Below are positions 17,283 through 25,209 of a DNA stretch of 64,000 nucleotides, in pieces. Position numbers and translations under genes: made by a program. Under the pieces are notes generated by a model, which saw nothing but the letters and a program-made list of their open reading frames with translations, had not been told where the DNA came from and ran no database searches. The DNA is from Limihaloglobus sulfuriphilus (GTDB lineage Bacteria > Planctomycetota > Phycisphaerae > Sedimentisphaerales > Sedimentisphaeraceae). The stretch spans positions 3,038,001-3,102,000 of the forward strand of contig NZ_CP019646.1 in the NCBI RefSeq assembly GCF_001999965.1, written 5' to 3'. Within the stretch, counting starts at the first letter, position 1. The number at the start of each line of letters is the position of its first letter.

Positions 17283-18695
17283 TCACCGTTCCCACCACGT
17301 TCCGGGTTTGAGCTTCAAGCCGGCGAATGATTCATCGTCCGGCTCATACAGACCGTCAACATAGTAGAAAGTGCCGGAGTTCCTGATATCCACCATCAGC
17401 CCGCCAAGCAGGGCACCGTAAAAATCAGCCTGGTTATGCAGAAGAAGCAGCGCATCAGGGGCATAAATCGAGCCGACCATATCGCCGCTGTTCTTCAGCT
17501 CTATATAATCGCAGCTTGGCCCGCCTAATATCTTTAAAGAACTGGCGGCCAAACGTATCGATTCAGCAGTTCCGTTTACATCAAAGTTTTCGTTTAATAT
17601 CGTCGCGCTGTTGTCAACTATCAGCGCTGACTTGAGATACAGTCGCAGCGCAGAATCCGTTCCAACGGCGAAGGTTGAGCTGTTTTTCAGCCTCAGAGTG
17701 TCCGCCATCACCATGGTAACATTACCCTCTACGACAATCTCTTCACTGTTGCCGGTTGAATAGCCCGGATAAGTTCCGCTCTCTGTTATGGTTATCTTGC
17801 CCGTGCTCGGATCCGGCGCCGGCCATGCACGCCAGGGAAGCAGCGGCACATCGACGTTGGGAAACTCTATCTTCTCATAGTTGGAGCTGATCGTGCCTGT
17901 TACGCCGGCGCCGCTGGCTAAAGATACAACCTCATCGGGGTTTGCTCCGGGGCCGACCACGATATCGCCGGGTACAACCACGCCGTTTTTCAATACTACG
18001 CTTTTTTTAACAATCGAATTCGTCGCCATTATCAGTCTCGCGGTAGAAGGCACTGTTCCCAGACTCGTATCAACGTGGAGTATGAACCCGTTTTTTGTAC
18101 CGATACCGAACCACGGCCCGCGAAGCACCAGCAGGGCGTGGATATCCTTTGTCTCGCTGCCGCAGCTGCCCGAGGCCGCCAGCTCAAACTGCCTGAAGTG
18201 CTTATCCGTCTTGAGCTGAAAGCTGTACGAGGCGGGCTTGCTGCTGTTTCGCAGCGTGAACGTGTTGGAGCTGTACGTCCAGCCCTGCACACCTTCCAGG
18301 CTCGGGAACGGGTTAGTGTCGCCCAGCCCCAGCCATGCCGCGTTCGCCGTGGGCCAAAAACCGGTTATGCCCGCGGCAGCGACAGACGGCTCGCCCCAGC
18401 TCGGGCGGTAGTTGTCAAAAAGACCCGCGGTCGTGCCCTCATCATCCTCGAGAAGGCTCGTATTTCCTGTATCTCTGATATGGTACGACATCTCCATCGC
18501 CAGATCCAGCGCAGAGTCCGCCGCCATCGTCGCCACGGCACGGGCGGTATAGATATTGGCTATCATGCGGCCGCTCAGTGCTGCGCGGAGCATAGCCGCG
18601 CCGAGCACCAGCATAATTACCATAACGAGCACCACAAAGGGCATTATTATGCCCTTAAGCCGTTTTTTATTAAATTTTTTCGGTTCATTTTTCAT
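17283..18695 (-). CDS. PilX-like exported protein, paralogue 2
   Basis: 470 residues from the ATG at 18695; a GTG nine bases earlier is also in frame but overlaps the likely ribosome-binding GGTGA. Organisation is the same as paralogue 1: a Lys-rich tail, a membrane helix (IIMPFVVLVMVIMLVLGAAMLRAA) and a beta-rich domain. The stretches TKNGFIL, KNGVVVPGDIVVGPGANP, GTISSNYEKIEFP and YSTGN.EEIVVEGNVTMV are almost the same in both, while the regions around residues 60-150 differ. The gene is flanked by repeat blocks D and E in direct orientation. It probably arose by duplication, with later gene conversion of the middle part. Confidence 0.78.
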   Translation of the reverse strand: MKNEPKKFNKKRLKGIIMPFVVLVMVIMLVLGAAMLRAALSGRMIANIYTARAVATMAADSALDLAMEMSYHIRDTGNTSLLEDDEGTTAGLFDNYRPSWGEPSVAAAGITGFWPTANAAWLGLGDTNPFPSLEGVQGWTYSSNTFTLRNSSKPASYSFQLKTDKHFRQFELAASGSCGSETKDIHALLVLRGPWFGIGTKNGFILHVDTSLGTVPSTARLIMATNSIVKKSVVLKNGVVVPGDIVVGPGANPDEVVSLASGAGVTGTISSNYEKIEFPNVDVPLLPWRAWPAPDPSTGKITITESGTYPGYSTGNSEEIVVEGNVTMVMADTLRLKNSSTFAVGTDSALRLYLKSALIVDNSATILNENFDVNGTAESIRLAASSLKILGGPSCDYIELKNSGDMVGSIYAPDALLLLHNQADFYGALLGGLMVDIRNSGTFYYVDGLYEPDDESFAGLKLKPGTWWER

Positions 18696-18712
18696 TATAT
18701 TCACCGTTATTT

Positions 18713-19224
18713 AATTAGGAATTAAGAATTAGGAATTAGGAATTGCGGAGTTCGCTTCGCTCACACTGTTATAATTCCGTATCTCTTAACTTTTTAAACC
18801 TTCGTAGGTCGATCCTTCCAGCCCGACACAAACGTAGCTCAACCGTCCTCGGTTGACATTGAAACGGCAAGCGGGGACGCTTGCCCTACATAGCTATTAA
18901 CTTTTTATTAACCATGAAGTTATTGAAGAAATTGAAGTTTTTATTATATGTCTTCTTCATGTCCTTCATGCTCTTCATGGTAAATTCAAATCATGTTAAT
19001 CATGTTAATCATGTCTATTTGATTACTTTTAGCTCTTAACTTTTTAAACTGAGCAAATTCGTGAATTTGTTCTACACCGCGGCATTTATCTATACTAACC
19101 GCTCCATAATTCTTCACTTGTTTATCAACATTATCAGAATGTGAAACAAGTGAAGAACGGCTCTGATTGCGTCATACGATATTTCTTAATTCTTAATTCT
19201 TAATTCCTAATTCCTAATTCTCAA
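18713..19224. repeat. Hairpin-module repeat block E (between pilX2-like and pilW-like genes)
   Basis: It starts with plus-strand TTARGAA heptamers (18714-18742), then a degenerate GTCGGGCT hairpin, GTCAACCG/CGGTTGAC, GGCAAGCG/CGCTTGCC, the ACCATGAAG module, the AATCATGTC module, GAGCAAATTC/GAATTTGTTC and the AAACAAGTGAAG module, in block D order and orientation but lacking the three hairpins after GTCGGGCT. It ends with six TTCTTAA/TTCCTAA-type heptamers (19183-19224) that stop exactly at the pilW-like stop codon at 19225. Confidence 0.9.
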
Positions 19225-19743
19225 CTAATTATGCCGTATCCCTGCCCAGACGACGCTCATTTCTCGCCCGTCCAGTGCCAGTGTCAGGTGCATCTGCACC
19301 GCCAGTCCGCGGCAGCCGAACTGCACACTTTTGACGTTTGATACGATCGTTTTTTCGTCCAGCATCTGGTCATGGCTGAACGTGCCGCTGGTCAGCGTAC
19401 CCGTTTCGGTTATCAGCTCGCCGTCGGAGAGGTAGAAGCTCTGGTACCTGTCCGGGAAGACGCCGGGGTTTTCCGGGTCGGAAAAATGATACACCTCGAT
19501 ATGGTCAAGGTCGCTGTTGAGGTACAGCCGCCGCCCGAACGCCTTGCGGCAGGCCGTCTCGAACGTCTCGCGTGCCGCGTAGAGGTCCTGCGGTATCGGC
19601 CCGAACACACGGTCGTAGATATCCTTCCAGTCGTGTGCGGAACGCGACATCACATTGCCCACGGCAAGAACCGCGATAAGCATGATCATCATGCTCATCC
19701 CCAGCTCTATCAGCGTCATTCCTTTGTATCGTTGATTTATCAT
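19225..19743 (-). CDS. PilW-like pseudopilin
   Basis: 172 residues with a type IV prepilin leader: a short basic head MINQRYKG, then MTLIELGMSMMIMLIAVLAVGNV, so cleavage after G8 and methylation of M9 are expected, with E13 at the conserved mature +5 position. The length and C-terminal pattern resemble PilW/GspJ minor pseudopilins, which help initiate fibre assembly. No prepilin peptidase gene is in the window. It is one of a series of minor pilin genes between pilC and pilM, separated from neighbours by repeat blocks. Confidence 0.83.
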   Translation of the reverse strand: MINQRYKGMTLIELGMSMMIMLIAVLAVGNVMSRSAHDWKDIYDRVFGPIPQDLYAARETFETACRKAFGRRLYLNSDLDHIEVYHFSDPENPGVFPDRYQSFYLSDGELITETGTLTSGTFSHDQMLDEKTIVSNVKSVQFGCRGLAVQMHLTLALDGREMSVVWAGIRHN

Positions 19744-19757
19744 TTTAATTTAAATTA

Positions 19758-19826
19758 AGTGGACAGGATTTACAAGATTTACAAGATTGAAATAACTAAA
19801 ATGAAAATCTTGTTGATTATGTCTAT
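19758..19826. repeat. GACAGGATT...TTATGTCTA module, left flank of the GxxExxY gene
   Basis: A palindromic module with iterated ACAAGATT units, a central AAATAACTAAA and a TTATGTCTA end. Its last bases (CTA at 19823-19825) are the stop codon of the GxxExxY gene on the minus strand. The same module bounds the other end of that gene and is also in block D. Confidence 0.8.
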
Positions 19827-20194
19827 TTTATATAATTTTTAAATTTTCGTTTAACCTGAACAGAATTTCCAAAATTAATCAACAGTCCGTCATTTATACA
19901 AGTAGCATTGAGGTAATTTACCAGTTGTACCTCATGCTCTTTAGCCAGTGCACGGATTGCTTTTATCTCGACAATAACCAAATCATTAACAATCAAATCG
20001 GCCAAATATTCACCAACAATCTGGTTCCCATAATAAACGCTTAACGGTGCCTGCTGCGTGACAGAACATCCTGATCTCTGCAATTCCACACGCATGGCAT
20101 TCTCATATACTTTCTCAAGAAAGCCCGAACCAAGAGTTTTATGCACTAAAAAGGCACAACCGATTATTTTCTCTGTTAGCTTGTCAATATTCAT
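19823..20194 (-). CDS. GxxExxY family protein (PD-(D/E)xK nuclease-like)
   Basis: 123 residues matching the GxxExxY family: G24-F-L-E27-K-V-Y30 is the naming motif, with TEKIIGCAFLVHKTLGSG before it and ALAKEHEVQLVNYLNAT after it. The family is classed with the PD-(D/E)xK nuclease-like fold (PDDEXK_3); D66 and E76-x-K78 in GEYLADLIVNDLVIVEIKA fit that active-site pattern. No activity is established for the family. The gene interrupts the minor-pilin series and shares nothing with pilus function. It is bounded by copies of the same hairpin module on both sides, and the left one supplies its stop codon, so I regard it as cargo or effector of the repeat system. Confidence 0.9.
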   Translation of the reverse strand: MNIDKLTEKIIGCAFLVHKTLGSGFLEKVYENAMRVELQRSGCSVTQQAPLSVYYGNQIVGEYLADLIVNDLVIVEIKAIRALAKEHEVQLVNYLNATCINDGLLINFGNSVQVKRKFKNYIK

Positions 20195-20208
20195 ATATTA
20201 TGTGGGCA

Positions 20209-20278
20209 TAATTTACAAGATGGACAAGATTAAAATAACTAAATAAAAATCTTGTTAATCATGTCAATCATGTCTAAT
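20209..20278. repeat. Matching module on the right flank of the GxxExxY gene
   Basis: Reads GGGCATAATTTACAAGATGG, then a central TAAAATAACTAAATAAA and an AATCATGTCTA end, in the same orientation as the copy at 19758-19826. It lies 15 bp from the GxxExxY start codon and may hold its promoter. Confidence 0.78.
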
Positions 20279-20300
20279 TGATTTTCTTGCCTATTAAGTT

Positions 20301-20798
20301 TTACTGCATCAGCAGCGAAGCGCTGTAGCTTCGGTTGCCTTCCCTGGTGACCGTATCGGTTCTGAAATAGTTCCAGACAATATCAATATTGAGATATTTA
20401 ATCCCGCTGTCCCACGCTACCGACATCGCGGTATAGTAGTACACGCCGTTGAGCACTACCACGTAGCCGGTGCCGTTGATCAGATACGCCGACTCGCCGA
20501 TCGAGGGATATTTGGCGCTTGTTGCGATCGAGAAGTTATCCGCGTTGATAATCGCCAGCGGAAGCTGGTTTATCGGGTCATAGTCATACGCCCCGCCGTA
20601 GCCCCGCCAGCTCTCAAGCAGGATATTGCCGACCATAGAAGCGCCCACATACCCTTCTGCGCGTCGGGCTTCAACCACCGAGTAGTACTTGTAGCCTGAA
20701 GCGCCGAGGATAATGATTATCAATATCGAAAGACCCATAAGAACCTCGATATAGGTAAAGCCCCGGCCGGTATTCAATTTTCCGCTTTTGTTGTTCAT
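20301..20798 (-). CDS. PilV-like minor pseudopilin
   Basis: 165 residues with a 13-residue leader head (MNNKSGKLNTGRG) followed by FTYIEVLMGLSILIIIILGASGY. This is a class III prepilin signal with the conserved Glu at +5 and Phe at +1. Unusual Tyr at mature +3 replaces the common Leu. The remainder is a compact extracellular domain with many Tyr residues. PilV/GspI type is suggested by leader and position; specific function within the pilus tip complex is inference. Confidence 0.82.
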   Translation of the reverse strand: MNNKSGKLNTGRGFTYIEVLMGLSILIIIILGASGYKYYSVVEARRAEGYVGASMVGNILLESWRGYGGAYDYDPINQLPLAIINADNFSIATSAKYPSIGESAYLINGTGYVVVLNGVYYYTAMSVAWDSGIKYLNIDIVWNYFRTDTVTREGNRSYSASLLMQ

Positions 20799-20811
20799 GT
20801 TTTATTTAAAT

Positions 20812-21165
20812 AAGAAAATCCGCAGATTACGCAGATTTTCGCTGATTATTTTTTGTATCTATTAACTTTTTAAATTATTGTTTTACCATGAAGTTATTGA
20901 AGAAATTGAAGTTTTTATTATATGTCTTCTTGATTCCCTTCATGGCAGCTACAAATACGAAAATTCAAATCTCTACTATTATTCTGTCTTCACTTTTAAA
21001 GGCACTGAGAAAATTCGTGAGTTTTCTCTACAATAATGCTTATCTATTAACTTTTTAAACTCTTCGCAGTCCGGCCGCCCCGGACGACACAAAAAAGCGA
21101 CAGGCAGGGATGCCTGTCCTACGTAATTAAATCTGCGACAATCTGCGTAATCTGCGGATTTACCG
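20812..21165. repeat. Divergent hairpin-module block H
   Basis: Starts with the AATCCGCAG module and a shortened ACCATGAAG module, then diverged versions of the other hairpins: GAGAAAATTC/GAGTTTTCTC at 21007-21028, GTCCGG/CCGGAC at 21069-21085 and GACAGGCA/TGCCTGTC with loop GGGA at 21099-21118. It ends with an inverted AATCTGCG module. Most stem changes are paired, keeping the hairpins intact. Confidence 0.88.
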
Positions 21166-21170
21166 GATTC

Positions 21171-21608
21171 TCAATTCTCTCCCTCAAGTATCAGCTCATA
21201 TTCGCCGCTTGAGTAGAGGTTGAACTGTCCGGGCGTGCCGGGTGCGTTTTCCTTGGTAGATACGCAGACAATCTTGTACTCAAGCTCCGTGGCCGTCCAT
21301 ACAAGATCGGTGATCTGATAATCGCTCAGCGTGAAATACTTACCCTCGAGGTCTCCCGGCCCGAATCCAAGCGCCTTGACATCCGCCGGCGGGCCGCCCT
21401 CGCCGCACGTCTGGGCATAGTAGCCGCGCAGAGAGGTTGCGATCGCTCCGCAGCCGGTCTTGCCCTCCGTCCATTTGGCGGAATCGACAAAACGGGTTTG
21501 AAACGACATTCCGATAGCTGATAATATGGTGATTATCAACACTACCACCATCAGCTCTACAAGTGTAAAGCCCGAATTACGCCTGAATGTTACGCCTTCG
21601 CAAAACAT
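21171..21608 (-). CDS. Type IV pilin-like protein (major pilin candidate 1)
   Basis: 145 residues. A 12-residue head ends in G before FTLVELMVVVLIITILSAIGM, a textbook prepilin cleavage site with E5. The mature domain is short and has one pair of cysteines (near residues 56 and 72) plus another Cys near the end. It is a paralogue of the next gene upstream: both share AKW.EGK.G.GAIAT and LGF.GDL.GKYF. One of the two is likely the main pilus subunit. Confidence 0.85.
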   Translation of the reverse strand: MFCEGVTFRRNSGFTLVELMVVVLIITILSAIGMSFQTRFVDSAKWTEGKTGCGAIATSLRGYYAQTCGEGGPPADVKALGFGPGDLEGKYFTLSDYQITDLVWTATELEYKIVCVSTKENAPGTPGQFNLYSSGEYELILEGEN

Positions 21609-21731
21609 TGTATTTAGTTTTCAAACACCCCCAACGCGGCTTGCCCGCGCGCATCCTATACTGTTATCATACCCGATACTAAAAAACCAAAGGGAGGGGA
21701 AAATCCCCTCCCGTTGGATCAAACCATTTTA

Positions 21732-22157
21732 TTAATCTTCATTAAGGCTGCCGTCAGAGCTGTCATAGGTAAACGGGCCACCGTCAGGTCCACCTTCTGG
21801 TGATGTACAGGTCACTGTAAAGACAAGATCGGATTCACTCCAAGTAACGATATTGAACGCATAGTCTCCACCCGTACCATCGTCGCCGGGGCCAGAAAAA
21901 TACGTACCATCAAGATCACCGCTTTCGAAACCAAGATCGCCCAAAGTAGCCGGTTCGGACCCATAAGTAGAATTTCCACCGGACTCTGCATACATTGCCC
22001 TTATAGCTGTGGCGATAGTACCGATACCGGCCTTGCCTTCAGCCCATTTAGCGGCATCGATACGGCCTCTGAGAAGCGGGATTGTTACAGCTGCAAGGAT
22101 CGCTACGATCAGTACAACTACCATTAATTCAACAAGTGTAAAACCTTTACGTTTCAT
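21732..22157 (-). CDS. Type IV pilin-like protein (major pilin candidate 2)
   Basis: 141 residues from the ATG at 22157, nine bases after AGGAG; a frame extension 27 bases upstream has no site. The leader MKRKG is very short, then FTLVELMVVVLIVAILAAVTIP. The mature domain is acidic and Gly-rich (GGDYAFNIVTWSESDLVFTVTC). The strong ribosome-binding site and minimal leader are what one expects of an abundant subunit, so this may be the major pilin. It is followed closely by candidate 1. Confidence 0.88.
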   Translation of the reverse strand: MKRKGFTLVELMVVVLIVAILAAVTIPLLRGRIDAAKWAEGKAGIGTIATAIRAMYAESGGNSTYGSEPATLGDLGFESGDLDGTYFSGPGDDGTGGDYAFNIVTWSESDLVFTVTCTSPEGGPDGGPFTYDSSDGSLNED

Positions 22158-22248
22158 AATAAGTCTCCTATAAATGAAACACACTAAAATAAAAACCCTC
22201 CCCGCCGAACAGCCGGCAGGAAAACTAAAGAGCTTTTTAATTACTTTA

Positions 22249-23580
22249 ATTAGGAAAATCCGCAGATTACGCAGATTTTCGCTGATTATTTTCGTAGCTA
22301 TTTATTTTTTAATTCTTCGTAGGTCGGGCTTCCAGCCCGACACAAATTAAATTCCCCTCTCGTAGAGGGGTGCCCGAAAGACGGGTTTTTTGCACGCTAA
22401 AGCGTGTACTCTTACTAAGTAGGTCAACCGTCCTCGGTTGACATCGAAACCGCAAGCGGGGACGCTTGCCCTACGTAACTATTAATTTTTTATTAACCAT
22501 GAAGTTATTGAAGAAATTGAAGTTTGTATTATATCTTTTCTTCATGTCCTTCATGCTCTTCATGGTAAATTCAAATCCTGTTAATCATGTCTAATTATTT
22601 TTTAAAAGAGCATCCCGATTTATCGGGATTCAAACAAATTCGTAATTCTTAATTGTTAATTCTCTAATTTTAAAATAACGATCTATATAAAAATCAGTCT
22701 TGTCTTGGTTTTAATTAGGAAAATCCGCAGATTACGCAGATTTTCGCTGATTATTTTTCGTAGCTATTTATTTTTTAATTCTTCGCAGGTCGATCCTTCC
22801 AGCCCGACACAGTAGGTCAACCGTCCTCGGTTGACATTGAAATGGCAAGCGGGGACGCTTGCCCTACGTAACTATTAATTTTTTATTAACCATGAAGTTA
22901 TTGAAGAAATTGAAGTTTGTATTATATCTTTTCTTCATGTCCTTCATGCTCTTCATGGTAAATTCAAATCCTGTTAATCATGTCTAATTATTTTTTAAAA
23001 GAGCATCCCGATTTATCGGGATTCAAACAAATTCGTAATTCTTAATTGTTAATTCTCTAATTTTAAAATAACGATCTATATAAAAATCAGTCTTGTCTTG
23101 GTTTTAATTAGGAAAATCCGCAGATTACGCAGATTTTCGCTGATTATTTTCGTAGCTATTTATTTTTTAATTCTTCGTAGGTCGGGCTTCCAGCCCGACA
23201 CAGTAGGTCAACCGTCCTCGGTTGACATTGAAATGGCAAGCGGGGACGCTTGCCCTACTTAGCTTCTAATTATTTGACAGGATTTACAAGATAGATAAGA
23301 TTAATTTTTTATTAACCATGAAGTTATTGAAGAAATTGAAGTTTTTGTTATATCTTTTCTTCATGTCCTTCATGCTCTTCATGGTAAATTCAAATCCTGT
23401 TAATCATGTTAATCATGTCTATTTGATTACTTTTAGCTATTAACTTTTAAAACTGAGCAAATTCGTGAATTTGCTCTACACGGCTCTGATTGCGTCCTAC
23501 GCTATTGCCTTATGCCTATATCTTAACTTTTTAATCTGCGATAATCTGCGTAATCTGCGGATTTTCTCATTTCGTAATTG
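22249..23580. repeat. Tandem triplication of a hairpin-module block
   Basis: Three direct copies begin at 22255, 22720 and 23113 (AATCCGCAG module). The first two run to the same end, with an ATCCCGAT/ATCGGGAT hairpin (about 22610-22635 and 23003-23027) and TCAGTCTTGTCTTGGTTTTA. Copy 1 is longer by 72 bp, the segment with CCCCTCT/AGAGGGG, CCCGAAAGACGGG and CACGCTAAAGCGTG. Copy 3 diverges after about 23262 and continues with the ACCATGAAG, GAGCAAATTC and GGCTCTGATTGCGTC modules up to pilC. No gene is seen in these 1.4 kb. Confidence 0.95.
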
Positions 23581-23581
23581 A

Positions 23582-24787
23582 TTAGAAATCCGACATCGTA
23601 AATATCGGCAGGTACAGCGCCAATACCACTACCAGCACTATCGCCCCGACCACCACGATCATGATCGGCTCAAGCATCGCCGTCATCGAGGATATCGCCT
23701 CGTTGAGTTTTTTCTGGAAATAATCGCTTGTCTTATCCATAATCGGGCTGATCGTGCCGGACTTTTCGCCGATATCCACCATCTTCAAGAGCAGATTCGG
23801 GTAAAACCCCGTCGAGCCCATCGCATCGCAAATGTTCTGGCCCTCTGTAATCCGCTTTGACGTATCGGTAACAGTCTTTTTTATAACATCGTTTCCGGTC
23901 ATCTGCTTCAAAATATTAAGCGTCTCAAGTATGGAAACGCCGGATGCCAGCATCGTCGCCATCGTCGTGCAGTAGGTGGAGACAAACGCGTTTTTTATGA
24001 TTCCCTTAATCAGCGGGAACCGCAGTGCCAGCCTGCTGTAGTTTTTGTGTCCGGTTTTTGTCCTGCCGTAATACACCAGCACCATTACAACCGCCGCGGT
24101 TATTCCCGAGAACAGCAGAAAATGATCCTTCATACCGTTATACACCGCCAGAAAGCCCACTGTAAACGCCGGCAGCGGCTTATCGCCGAACATGCTGAAC
24201 ATCTCTGTGAACTTTGGTATTACAAACGTCGCCATGATAGCGATAATAACGATAACAAAAACAACGACAAACGCCGGATAGGCAAGCGCCGAGCGCACGC
24301 GGCGGTTTATCTCGTCACGCTTTACATAGTAATTCGCCAGCTTTTCAAAGACCGCGGGCAGGTTTCCGCTCTGCTCACCGGCGATAATCATCGCGTTGAA
24401 CATCGTGTTAAATACATTTGGATATTTGCCGACTGCCTGCGAAAGTGTCTGGCCGGCCTTTATGTCGGAGCTCATCTCCGATATTATATACTCGAAATAG
24501 GGGTTTCCAACGTCCTGTGCGATTGTGTCGAATGCCTCTGTGATCGGCACTCCGCCGCCCATCATCGCGTTTAGCTGCCAGCAAAACGCCGAGAGATGAT
24601 CGAGTTTGACCCGCCTTTTGGCTACCTTTTTGCCGGCTTTACCCTTCTGCGCAACCTGCTGGATGTGAATCGGCTTCATACCCTTCTTGCGTGCCCATCT
24701 GATGATGTCCGCCTGGTTACCGGCATCACGCATTCCGCTTCTCTGGTTACCCTCAGGGTCTTTTAGTATGTATTTAAATCTTGGCAT
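23582..24787 (-). CDS. pilC: Type IV pilus inner-membrane platform protein PilC
   Basis: 401 residues from the ATG at 24787 (MPRFKYILKD), preceded by GGAAAAAGT; an upstream start would add nine unrelated residues. It has the two GspF/PilC domains, each a helical bundle (LSAFCWQLNAMMGGGVPITEAFDTIAQ and STYCTTMATMLASGVSILETLNIL), with membrane segments near residues 160-190, 215-235 and 370-400. It forms the membrane base that PilB and PilT act on. It lies downstream of pilB after a 422-bp spacer. Confidence 0.94.
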   Translation of the reverse strand: MPRFKYILKDPEGNQRSGMRDAGNQADIIRWARKKGMKPIHIQQVAQKGKAGKKVAKRRVKLDHLSAFCWQLNAMMGGGVPITEAFDTIAQDVGNPYFEYIISEMSSDIKAGQTLSQAVGKYPNVFNTMFNAMIIAGEQSGNLPAVFEKLANYYVKRDEINRRVRSALAYPAFVVVFVIVIIAIMATFVIPKFTEMFSMFGDKPLPAFTVGFLAVYNGMKDHFLLFSGITAAVVMVLVYYGRTKTGHKNYSRLALRFPLIKGIIKNAFVSTYCTTMATMLASGVSILETLNILKQMTGNDVIKKTVTDTSKRITEGQNICDAMGSTGFYPNLLLKMVDIGEKSGTISPIMDKTSDYFQKKLNEAISSMTAMLEPIMIVVVGAIVLVVVLALYLPIFTMSDF

Positions 24788-25209
24788 ACTTTTTCCGTGA
24801 GCGCAAGCGCCCATGCTAATCGCAATATGCCGGAATAATAGAGAAAGCCCGTTTTGATAAAATTATGGGCCTTAGTTATGCTCCGGCTTAAACCACATTC
24901 ATCAGCTACACTGCCGCAGCCGCCCAGGCCGTGGCCGCGAACTCAACCCAAACCGAAATGCCGCTGCGGAATAAAATGCCTCTCTAATTCCGCAAGGCTC
25001 ATCTCTATTGTGTCATATTCACGCTTATAGCTGATTTACTTTTTAAAACATCATGCCCGCCGCGACAAATAACCCCGAAAACCGCATCAGGCATGATTCG
25101 AATTTAATATATTGGAGCAGGCATTGCAAGTAAAATTTTAAGAAATTAAATTTCTGCCTTCAAAAACGCCTCAAAAACCGCCGCGTAAATTCCGCCGAAT
25201 CAGCCGCGG
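24788..25209. other. 422-bp spacer between pilB and pilC without a recognisable gene
   Basis: I see no coding frame with support and no repeat module of the main family. A short A+T-rich palindrome (AGAAATTAAATTTCT, about 25142) could be a weak terminator for pilB on the minus strand. Confidence 0.5.

Noticed and set aside
22249-23580. A CRISPR-like array
   Set aside because: Repeat units are about 390-465 bp, nearly identical throughout, with no unique spacers and no cas genes. It is a tandem duplication of hairpin modules.
24788-25209. A tRNA-like GATTCGAAT segment in the pilB-pilC spacer
   Set aside because: There is no matching acceptor stem, anticodon arm or CCA end around it.
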